Part shown: piece after piece, positions 6,911 to 13,474 of the stretch
Layout: each line of letters begins with the position of its first letter
Position numbering within the stretch: the stretch's first letter is position 1
Assembly: GCA_014879345.1 (NCBI GenBank)
Contig: JACSSI010000022.1
Span: 1-16,175 of the forward strand
DNA from: Anaerolineae bacterium
GTDB lineage: Bacteria; Chloroflexota; Anaerolineae; Promineifilales; Promineifilaceae
Length of the DNA: 16,175 nucleotides
Direction: 5' to 3'
Notes under the pieces: generated by a model
Seen by the model: only the letters and a program-made list of their open reading frames with translations
Told to the model about the DNA's origin: nothing
The model's database searches: none
Made by a program: the position numbers and the translations under genes

Positions 6911-6978
6911 ACCCCGGTTAGTCAATTTTTGCTTTAGCCAGTTCCGGTCATACCAGAAATCAATATAGATAAAGTCTA

Positions 6979-7662
6979 TTAACCACTTCCGGAACCGCTC
7001 AAAAGTGCAGGAATGGTGGGGATATACTGATTCATAACGCCATCCAGCCCACCCAGGAATATCTGGATTCCAATCGTCAACAAAATCAAACCCATGATCT
7101 TAGTCAGCGCGACCAGTCCGGCCGTACCAAGCTTCTTTTCGATAGTATCTCCAGATAAAAAGAAGAAATATGTCATAACCATAATCATACCAAAGCCGAC
7201 GATAACAGCGGCTAACCCTTCCATCCCATCAGTTGCCGAAAAAGTAACGGCTGCCGAGATAGTGCCACCACCGGCCAGAATCGGTGTACCCAGTGGGGAG
7301 ATAGCTTTTTCAAGTTCACTCTCTTTTGACTTTTCGATTTCTTCTTCGCTGGCTGATTGTGCGCCGTGCGCTTTACCCATTACCATATGGTAGCCAATCA
7401 CAAACACCAGAATACCGGCTCCCAGCTTAAAAGCGGGCAGGGTAACACCGAATAATTCGCCAATAAGCTTGCCGCTGGCAGCCATGACAACGGCGACTGC
7501 AAAGGCGAATATGGTAGCCCGCCGCGCCACCGCCTTTTTGGTATCCTTATCGTCTCCCGCTGTCATGCCCATGAAGATGGGCGTGTTGGCGAAGGGATTA
7601 CACATGGCAAAAAATGTGGCAATTGATGTCGCCAATATCGATAGAAATGCTGTTGCATCCAT
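6979..7662 (-). CDS. MarC family integral membrane protein
   Basis: A 227-aa inner-membrane protein of the MarC/NAAT family with about six transmembrane helices. Family marks are the N-terminal helix running into 'CNPFANTPIFMGMT', the following charged loop, and the second-half repeat 'SPLGTPILAGGGTISA'. A polar, acidic loop (around residues 102-120, Ser/Glu/Lys-rich) separates the halves. MarC proteins have been proposed as amino-acid or small-solute transporters, but the true substrate is mostly unknown. The ATG has AGGAG upstream on the minus strand (7671-7675). The C-terminus ends in Ser-Gly-Ser-Gly-Ser-Gly, an odd flexible tail. It is the last gene of the leftward membrane-protein series, 155 bases beyond the channel gene, so it may have its own promoter. 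Confidence 0.88.
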   Translation of the reverse strand: MDATAFLSILATSIATFFAMCNPFANTPIFMGMTAGDDKDTKKAVARRATIFAFAVAVVMAASGKLIGELFGVTLPAFKLGAGILVFVIGYHMVMGKAHGAQSASEEEIEKSKESELEKAISPLGTPILAGGGTISAAVTFSATDGMEGLAAVIVGFGMIMVMTYFFFLSGDTIEKKLGTAGLVALTKIMGLILLTIGIQIFLGGLDGVMNQYIPTIPALLSGSGSG

Positions 7663-7817
7663 TTTGTTTTTCTCCTAAAAATAAACGTTTTTAATTAACG
7701 GTCATATGTTTTTAATTACTATGACCACCTAAAAGTATATAAAAGTTGTACTTTACTTTGGGCAAGCTCTGCCAGAAAAGATGTTGGCAGGCAATGAAGA
7801 TAACGGCCGTTACGCCA

Positions 7818-8216
7818 TCATGTTTCAGAATTTTCCTTGGTAGATATCTGCTGCAAAGGCATATTACGTACCGTCCGTATTCTGTCAAACAACGCCAGCA
7901 AAATGCCAATACCATTGATAACATAGATAATGGTGAATAACTTTGCTTCTGGGGTAGTAGGCGTCAGGTCGCCATAGCCAATGGTTGCCAAACTGATGAC
8001 ACAAAAATAGAGCGCATCGAGATAGCTCCACCCTTCGAGCCAATGATAGGCCATAGTTCCAATCAACAAAACACCGCCCACCCAGTAAAAAACAGGTCGA
8101 GACTCTTTATCTCGCATTACATCGATCAACAATAATCTTTGTATGGGATGCGCTCTGCGCACATCTGACGTGACAGTTTCTGCTTGTTTAAGTGGTTCAA
8201 TCGGTTTATTGCTCAC
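7818..8216 (-). CDS. two-TM potassium channel
   Basis: A small ion channel of the Ion_trans_2 type, 132 aa from the chosen start. It has a cytoplasmic N-terminus, TM1 ('FYWVGGVLLIGTMAYHWLEG'), a pore helix, the potassium selectivity filter Thr-Ile-Gly-Tyr-Gly-Asp, and TM2 ending in Leu-Phe-Asp-Arg-Ile. It has no RCK/TrkA regulatory domain. It should form a tetrameric potassium channel like KcsA. I favour GTG at 8216 because AAGGAG lies seven to eight bases upstream. An in-frame ATG at 8240 would add eight residues, but it has no ribosome binding site and lies inside a perfect hairpin. It is followed by the MarC gene and preceded by a 180-base gap, so it probably has its own promoter. Confidence 0.88.
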   Translation of the reverse strand: MSNKPIEPLKQAETVTSDVRRAHPIQRLLLIDVMRDKESRPVFYWVGGVLLIGTMAYHWLEGWSYLDALYFCVISLATIGYGDLTPTTPEAKLFTIIYVINGIGILLALFDRIRTVRNMPLQQISTKENSET

Positions 8217-8234
8217 AACTACACTCCTTTCTAC

Positions 8235-8267
8235 TGCCATGATCGTTTTTTGAAAACGATCATGGCA
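8235..8267 (-). promoter_or_regulatory. perfect 15-bp hairpin just upstream of the potassium channel start
   Basis: TGCCATGATCGTTTT (8235-8249) and AAAACGATCATGGCA (8253-8267) pair perfectly around a 3-base loop. It covers the alternative ATG at 8240 and ends a few bases before the AAGGAG used by GTG 8216. It has no following T-run on the minus strand, so it is more likely an operator or leader structure than a terminator. Confidence 0.6.
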
Positions 8268-8386
8268 CTGATGGCTAAAATTTGTCTCATAAAAATGGCA
8301 AGCCTATTTTTACCTGATTTGCAGCCATTTGAATAGTTGACCAACTTTTGGGTAGTGGTTAACCGTAACCATTTTTATCACAAATT

Positions 8387-8418
8387 AAAACCGCCAGAAG
8401 TGAGCTGGCCTGATGGTT
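8387..8418 (-). terminator. probable terminator of the SulP/MFS operon
   Basis: On the minus strand AACC...GCCAG pairs with CTGGC...GGTT (plus positions 8393-8397 and 8405-8409 for the core), followed by TTTT. The stem is short and has a bulge, but it sits directly after the stop of the small ORF at 8420. That is consistent with an operon end. Confidence 0.45.
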
Positions 8419-8419
8419 C

Positions 8420-8659
8420 TTATTCGCTTTTAGGCATGATGGCTTTGATTTCCTTGGGCTGCTCGTTTGTATGAGAAAGAAAAGTTGGATTTAAGCAGGT
8501 AATCGGTCCAGATAAACTGCAAGAGGTTTTTTTGAAAAAGATACGAGGGAATTCGACCTGAATATCAGTTACAACTTTGATCAGTCCACGTTTAGCGGCT
8601 GCCACGACTGTTTGAAAATCTTGCTTATTTTGATCGACATCGGCAGCAGAGAACCCCAA
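8420..8659 (-). CDS. small hypothetical protein downstream of SulP
   Basis: A 79-codon frame beginning 28 bases after the SulP stop, in the same direction. The only start in range is a TTG at 8659 with no clear ribosome binding site. The N-terminal half looks protein-like (Ala-Ala-Asp-Val-Asp-Gln-Asn-Lys, then 'TVVAAAKRGLIKVVTDIQV'), while the C-terminal half has two cysteines and is rich in Lys and Pro. There is no transmembrane helix or signal peptide. Its stop abuts a terminator-like hairpin, which favours a real last gene of the operon. The lack of a good start means it could also be untranslated 3' sequence or a frameshifted relic. I do not recognise it. Confidence 0.35.
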   Translation of the reverse strand: MGFSAADVDQNKQDFQTVVAAAKRGLIKVVTDIQVEFPRIFFKKTSCSLSGPITCLNPTFLSHTNEQPKEIKAIMPKSE

Positions 8660-8687
8660 TATGTGATGCGACTTGTTGAAATGTTTC

Positions 8688-10355
8688 TTACGCCATATGT
8701 GCCTGTAGCCACTTTTGTGCTGCTTGCCAAGCCATTTCTTCCGCCGCTAACATTTGCGGCATTGCGGGAAAAACATTCTCCTCCCCAACTACTTCCAGGG
8801 CACCACTGGCACGCAGGGCATTCAATGCCACCGTATCCACATCCGCCAGAATTAATAAGTTGTCATGCATATGCAGATCTTCCGCATATCCTTCCAGCCA
8901 CTTGATCCACGTACTTGTCACATCGCGTATATCACGAATGACTAAAATGACAACAGCATGGGTAATCTCTTTTGCTGAAGGCATTTCAGCAGCCAAAGCG
9001 GGCACTTCGGCAAAGAAATCCAAACCCTGAACGATCAACACTGTCACCTGATTGGCTTTCAATTCTTGAGGAGCCTCATGCAATTCCCAACGGCCGTTGC
9101 TCAAACGCACCGCTTCTTTTAAACTCAACTTTTGTGAAGAGGCTACCACGTAAAGCAGCAGTGATAGTAATGCGCCCAAAAAGATAGTGTCTTGCAGCGG
9201 AATGAACAGAGCAGAAAAGAAGGTCAACGCCATGGCTACAATCGGGCCAATAGCCTTAACACGTAGTACCAACTGGATGCTGGGGATACGCGCTACTATC
9301 AGATCGGCTGCAATCACAACCAACATACCGCCGATGACAGGCAGTGGTACTTTCTCAGCCTGGCTGCCAAATAAGAGAACAATCAAGCCTAACCACAAGC
9401 TGGCAAAAACCCCACCCAGTCTTGATTTCGCACCAGCCTCTACGCTAACGGCCGTTTGCGATAACGCCCCGCCTGTACTCATAGATTGGAAGAAACTGCC
9501 TGCCAGATTACCCAGCCCCTGACCAATAAAGTCCCGTGACAGGCTGGCCTTACTGCCATCAGGATTAGGAACGGCCGTGTTCACGGCTGCCCCCTGCGCC
9601 AACGCCACAAACGCCACCGATACCGCCCCTGGCAAAAGCAGCGGCACAAGAGAGAAATCAGGCAGCACCATTGTCGGCAGACCATTAGGAATCGTGGCAA
9701 TATCCCCCACCAATCCAACCGGAATCTTAAACAACTGAACAGCCAGCGTGCCTACCAACAGCACCAAAATCGCCGCAAACTTCTCCACAGGCCGAATCCG
9801 CCTGGCGATCATCATCAAAACAATTGTCACCACAGAAACAACCACCGTCGTTCTGTCCCACTGGGAAATATTTTGCAGCCAGTTGATCAACTTCTGCAAA
9901 GCATCCTGTCCCACAGGCGCATAACCCGTTAGGTGATCTTCCTGACCTAAAATGATCAACATCGCCGCCCCGACCACAAAACCGGTCATCACCTCATTGG
10001 AAACAAAATTAACAATGCTGCCTAAACGGGCTGCCCCCAAAATCAACATGATCACCCCCACCAAAAACGTGATGGTGAATAGCGCCTGCGGCATTTGGCT
10101 GCTGCCAATGCCCGCCACTTGCAGCACACTCCCCGTCGCCAGCGCAATGGAACTGGTCAACGTGCTAATCATCAATGTCGTACCAGTACCAAATGCCGCC
10201 ACCAATACCGGTACAATACCAGCGTATAAACCGTAAATAGGGTTAACGCCTGCAAGCTGCGCGTAAGCTAAACCGGTAGGAACAATAAACAGGCTGGTTG
10301 CCAACCCCGATATTGCATCGGCAACCAGACCCGTTTGTTGTTTTTTACGATCCAT
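8688..10355 (-). CDS. SulP family anion transporter with C-terminal STAS domain (copy A)
   Basis: A 555-aa inner-membrane permease of the SLC26/SulP family. Residues of about 10-400 form the transporter core, with the N-terminal signature 'SLFIVPTGLAYAQLAGV' and 'PIYGLYAGIVPVLVAAFG'. The 'SMSTGGALSQTAV' type segment lies in the middle. Residues from about 440 onward form a STAS domain, the cytoplasmic regulatory module. SulP proteins carry sulfate, bicarbonate or other anions; the substrate here is unknown. The ATG overlaps the upstream MFS stop as TAATG, so translation is probably coupled. It is paralogous to the partial SulP at 15333-16175. Its STAS domain is clearly more diverged from that copy than the remnant at 11997 is. 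Confidence 0.92.
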   Translation of the reverse strand: MDRKKQQTGLVADAISGLATSLFIVPTGLAYAQLAGVNPIYGLYAGIVPVLVAAFGTGTTLMISTLTSSIALATGSVLQVAGIGSSQMPQALFTITFLVGVIMLILGAARLGSIVNFVSNEVMTGFVVGAAMLIILGQEDHLTGYAPVGQDALQKLINWLQNISQWDRTTVVVSVVTIVLMMIARRIRPVEKFAAILVLLVGTLAVQLFKIPVGLVGDIATIPNGLPTMVLPDFSLVPLLLPGAVSVAFVALAQGAAVNTAVPNPDGSKASLSRDFIGQGLGNLAGSFFQSMSTGGALSQTAVSVEAGAKSRLGGVFASLWLGLIVLLFGSQAEKVPLPVIGGMLVVIAADLIVARIPSIQLVLRVKAIGPIVAMALTFFSALFIPLQDTIFLGALLSLLLYVVASSQKLSLKEAVRLSNGRWELHEAPQELKANQVTVLIVQGLDFFAEVPALAAEMPSAKEITHAVVILVIRDIRDVTSTWIKWLEGYAEDLHMHDNLLILADVDTVALNALRASGALEVVGEENVFPAMPQMLAAEEMAWQAAQKWLQAHMA

Positions 10356-11980
10356 TATTGAGATTTCGCCGCTGCGTTTGCCATATCCTCAGCATGGAAA
10401 CCAGCCACCATTTTTAGCTCATCATCATGTTTGGGGAAGAGGAAGAAAACCAAAGCCGCCCCAACCAACACCGCAATAATCCCAGCCAGATAAGCATATT
10501 GATCCCCGGCCAGAAACGCGGTTTTTGCGGCGGCCGTAATCTGGTCGGCATATTGTGGATACTGCTCCGCCACAGATTGCGCCCCGGCAAAAGACATTTC
10601 CAGACTGCTGGTGACACTGGCAGGTACTGAGGAAGCGTCCGGGTAAGCGGCCAATTCAGATGCAATTGCAGCAGCATACCCTGATGCCAACAGAGCGCCA
10701 AAAAAGGATTGGAACATAGCGCCACCCAAATCACGTTGCAGATCGGCCGTTCCAGAAGCCATACCCGCCCGTGTAATCGGCACAGAACCTGTCAATGAAC
10801 GTGATGCTGGCGTTCCGGCCAGCCCAATACCCAATCCAACCAAGGCGTAGGCGATTCCCACATACAAATAAGAAATGCCCTCCTTCCAAAGAAAGAGCAT
10901 TGCCAAAAAACTCAAGAAGATGAAGACATAGCCACTTAACAATGTCAGGCGGGAGCCGCGTGCTTCAACAATTTTGGCAGAGCGTGGCGCAGCCAAAATC
11001 ATAAAGATACCTGCTGGCAGCACAGCCAGCCCGGCGTTTAATGTGGAATAGCCAAGCACATCTTGCAAGTATTGCTGCCCGATAAACATGGATCCCATCA
11101 AGGAACCAAAAACAATGATACCTGCCACAGCCGCCACCCAAAAAGTACGACGGCTGGCAACTTTGAGATCGTACAAGGGGTTTTTGGCACGGCGCTGTCG
11201 CACCACAAAAAGCACAGTTGCTATAACCGACACAACCAGCAGCCCTAGCGCAAATGTCTGGTAACCAGGGATGGGCAAAAAGTTGAGCGCCAACACAAAT
11301 GTACCCACAAGGATAACCGAGAGAACACCGCCGATGTTGTCTACAGCATCTTTGGCTTCGTTGATATGGGCTGGTATAAACTTGAATGCCATGAACAGGG
11401 CAACCACTGCCAATGGCAGCACAATTAGAAAGACAGATCCCCAGTCAAAAAATTCTAGCAAGATACCTGATAACAGCGGGCCAGAGACAGAGATTGCGCC
11501 GCCTATAGCCGCCCACAAGGCAATAGATTTTGTACGACCAGGACCTGGTGCCCACAAAGCGGCGATCAGGGAAAGGGTTGTGGGATAGGCCATACCTGCG
11601 GCAAAGCCACCAAAGAGACGGCCAAATATGAGGATGTCAATGGACGGGGCAAAGCCACTGATCAGGGCTGCTGGCATCGCCAGAATGACACCCAGCGTCA
11701 ACAGCAGTTTACGGCCGTATCTATCCCCCAGCGCCCCCAACCACAGCACCGAGCAGGCTAACCCCAGCGAATAACCAACTGCTACCAGATTGAGCTGCGT
11801 TTGTGAGGCGTCAAAATAATCGCCAATGGACGGCAACGCCACATTCGCCATTGCCAATGGCAAGTTTGCCACTGCCGCCACAATAATAAGTGTTGCCAGA
11901 ACAAGCCCCGCCCTTTGTGGTACAGAACCATCAGCAGGGGTTTCTTCTACTGGTTTTGATATATCGTTTGAACTGGTCAT
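10355..11980 (-). CDS. MFS transporter (copy A)
   Basis: A 541-aa major facilitator superfamily permease with 12-14 predicted helices. Motif A is clear after the second helix (Gly-Ala-Leu-Gly-Asp-Arg-Tyr-Gly-Arg-Lys). The N-terminal 'NVALPSIGDYFDASQTQLNLV' pattern and length resemble the DHA2 drug/H+ antiporter group, so proton-driven efflux is likely, but the substrate is unknown. A polar insert of about 60 residues sits before the last helix (Tyr-Pro-Asp-Ala-Ser...Gln-Tyr-Pro-Gln-Tyr). The ATG has AGGAG upstream. The gene begins 16 bases after the STAS fragment and overlaps the SulP start by one base, so it is the middle of a tight operon. It is very similar to MFS copy B over its whole length except the tail. 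Confidence 0.9.
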   Translation of the reverse strand: MTSSNDISKPVEETPADGSVPQRAGLVLATLIIVAAVANLPLAMANVALPSIGDYFDASQTQLNLVAVGYSLGLACSVLWLGALGDRYGRKLLLTLGVILAMPAALISGFAPSIDILIFGRLFGGFAAGMAYPTTLSLIAALWAPGPGRTKSIALWAAIGGAISVSGPLLSGILLEFFDWGSVFLIVLPLAVVALFMAFKFIPAHINEAKDAVDNIGGVLSVILVGTFVLALNFLPIPGYQTFALGLLVVSVIATVLFVVRQRRAKNPLYDLKVASRRTFWVAAVAGIIVFGSLMGSMFIGQQYLQDVLGYSTLNAGLAVLPAGIFMILAAPRSAKIVEARGSRLTLLSGYVFIFLSFLAMLFLWKEGISYLYVGIAYALVGLGIGLAGTPASRSLTGSVPITRAGMASGTADLQRDLGGAMFQSFFGALLASGYAAAIASELAAYPDASSVPASVTSSLEMSFAGAQSVAEQYPQYADQITAAAKTAFLAGDQYAYLAGIIAVLVGAALVFFLFPKHDDELKMVAGFHAEDMANAAAKSQ

Positions 11981-11996
11981 GGTTTCTCCTATTGAC

Positions 11997-12428
11997 CTAA
12001 CTAGATGTGATCAACTCACTATTTGAGGCCAACTTTGTTTGAGCGGCTTTCCAGGCAGTATCCAGTGAAGCGCCGATGCCTGGTTCAGCGGGGAAGATGT
12101 TTTCTTCGCCCACGAGCTTATCAAACCCAGTTTTGGTCAAGACCGCCATCAAATGTGGCTGCACACCGGCAAGCATGACCTGGTTATTGCCGGCTTGTAA
12201 ATCTTTGGCCAGTTTCGTCAACCATTTTAAACCTGTGCTATGGATCATTTCAGAGCCGCGCAAACGGAGAATAATGGTTGCACCTGTTAAGTCACGTACA
12301 GGCGGCATCATGCCTGCCAGAACGGGTACTTCTGCATAAAATTCAAAACCTTCAAAGGAAACGGCCGTTACCGCATTAGAGGCAAACGCTTCCGTCATAT
12401 CTTGTTCTTCCCAATAGCCATTTTCATC
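11997..12428 (-). pseudogene. truncated SulP remnant: stand-alone STAS domain
   Basis: This stretch is nearly identical to the C-terminal STAS part of the SulP at 15333 (for example 'EGFEFYAEVPVLAGMMPPVR' and 'STGLKWLTKLAKDLQAGNNQ'). The whole membrane domain is missing. Homology stops abruptly at 12428, 16 bases short of the TRIC stop codon. From the first in-frame ATG (12398) it would give a 133-aa protein with a weak ribosome binding site. The original stop has been lost in a 54-bp deletion, so the frame now continues five residues (Leu-Ile-Thr-Ser-Ser) to a new TAG at 11997. The frame is intact and conserved, so it could still be made as a free STAS regulator, translated by coupling after TRIC. 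Equally it may be a young pseudogene. Confidence 0.75.
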
Positions 12429-12444
12429 GATCTTCCATGATACT

Positions 12445-13206
12445 TTAATCGTACTCCGGTTCCCAACCCGGTTTCATCTTTTCTTTTAACGTAATGCGCG
12501 GTTTGACTTCACCCATAACTTCTGGTGGGATATGGGGCATGGGTTCTTCCCAGCAGAACCAGATGGCTGCTACGCGGAAGAAGAAACCGATTAAAAAGGC
12601 GCTGAATGTTGCCGCATAGAAACCCATTCCCAGATACTTGTCAAAAATAAGGTAAACAACAGATGTTAAAACGGCCGTGCCCACAAACCACTCACTCTGC
12701 ACAAATTGCTTGGCAGACTTTCCCGCCGTCACATCAATCAAAAAGCGCCCTGCTGTGGGGCCTACCACGCCAACAAAGATAGCGGCAATGTCTGGCAATC
12801 CGGCCGATAAGGCCGCACTCACCCCCACGATGGCGTACCATGGCAAAGAAAAGGCAGTCATAAATTGATAAAATGTTTCGCGGAACTTCTGCCCCCCCTT
12901 GAAGGAGATCAACAGACCCACAATCCCCATTAAAACACACATTATCAAATACCAGGGATTGGTTAAAGCCCCTGGAATCTTGTTCAACAAAATATCGCGC
13001 GAGACACCACCGCCGATACCGCCAAAGATGGCCATAGCAATAATACCCACAACTGTCCACTGTTTGCTCTTGTAGTAATCAGGTCGTTGGGTCAGCAATG
13101 CACCATTCAGTGCATTGGTAGTAGCAGCCAGTAAGTCAATTAAAACAAAGCTGCCAACAGAAAGAAAAGTAGCCAAATAGGCAAAATATGACGAAATATT
13201 TTCCAT
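12445..13206 (-). CDS. TRIC-type (UPF0126/YicG) cation channel family protein
   Basis: A 253-aa membrane protein with about seven helices in two repeats. The first repeat carries Phe-Gly-Gly-Ile-Gly-Gly-Gly-Val-Ser-Arg-Asp, the hallmark of the UPF0126/TRIC family. The second has a degenerate counterpart (Val-Gly-Val-Val-Gly-Pro-Thr-Ala-Gly-Arg-Phe-Leu-Ile-Asp). Prokaryotic TRIC proteins form homotrimeric potassium-permeable channels. A hydrophilic tail of about 40 residues, rich in Pro, Glu and Lys, follows the last helix and is longer than I would expect. The ATG has AAGGAT upstream. It is the probable first gene of the operon TRIC-STAS-MFS-SulP and ends 16 bases from the start of the SulP-derived DNA. 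Confidence 0.82.
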   Translation of the reverse strand: MENISSYFAYLATFLSVGSFVLIDLLAATTNALNGALLTQRPDYYKSKQWTVVGIIAMAIFGGIGGGVSRDILLNKIPGALTNPWYLIMCVLMGIVGLLISFKGGQKFRETFYQFMTAFSLPWYAIVGVSAALSAGLPDIAAIFVGVVGPTAGRFLIDVTAGKSAKQFVQSEWFVGTAVLTSVVYLIFDKYLGMGFYAATFSAFLIGFFFRVAAIWFCWEEPMPHIPPEVMGEVKPRITLKEKMKPGWEPEYD

Positions 13207-13227
13207 GATTAATCATCCTTTTTTAAT

Positions 13228-13255
13228 TTCTCACAGGCTAGGAAAACAGTGTCAA
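13228..13255 (-). promoter_or_regulatory. weak candidate promoter for the TRIC operon
   Basis: On the minus strand TTGACA (plus 13250-13255) is a perfect -35 box. The best -10 at the usual distance is AGAAAT, only a 3/6 match. It lies 45-50 bases before the TRIC ATG, a sensible place, but the weak -10 makes it uncertain. Confidence 0.3.
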
Positions 13256-13411
13256 AAAAATCTGCTTTCGTGCTTAACAGGTACGTGAGAGTTTGTTTTC
13301 TATGTAATGCCAGGTTGCTGGCTGCTATGATGTCTCCTGCCCAAATGAGGCGCGAAGTATCATATTATAGGTGTGTGATAGGCTAAGGAGCCGTTCGCTT
13401 TTAAATTGGCG

Positions 13412-13444
13412 AGATTGAACCAATCCTGAAGATTGGTTCAATCT
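13412..13444 (-). terminator. perfect 14-bp hairpin downstream of MFS copy B
   Basis: AGATTGAACCAATC (13412-13425) and GATTGGTTCAATCT (13431-13444) pair perfectly with a 5-base loop. Shorter flanking pairs (GGCG/CGCC, GTTCG/CGAAC) could extend the stem. It lies 30 bases after the MFS B stop. The T-run is poor, so it may be a terminator or a transcript-stabilising 3' structure. It separates the SulP-MFS B unit from the TRIC operon. Confidence 0.6.
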
Positions 13445-13474
13445 AAACGCCGCTAACTTATTTACGAACGCTTA

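Noticed and set aside
8351..8376. Plus-strand hairpin TGGTTA-ACCG-TAACCA followed by TTTTT as a terminator
   Set aside because: No rightward gene precedes it, and the stem is only 6 bp; probably chance in an AT-rich spacer.
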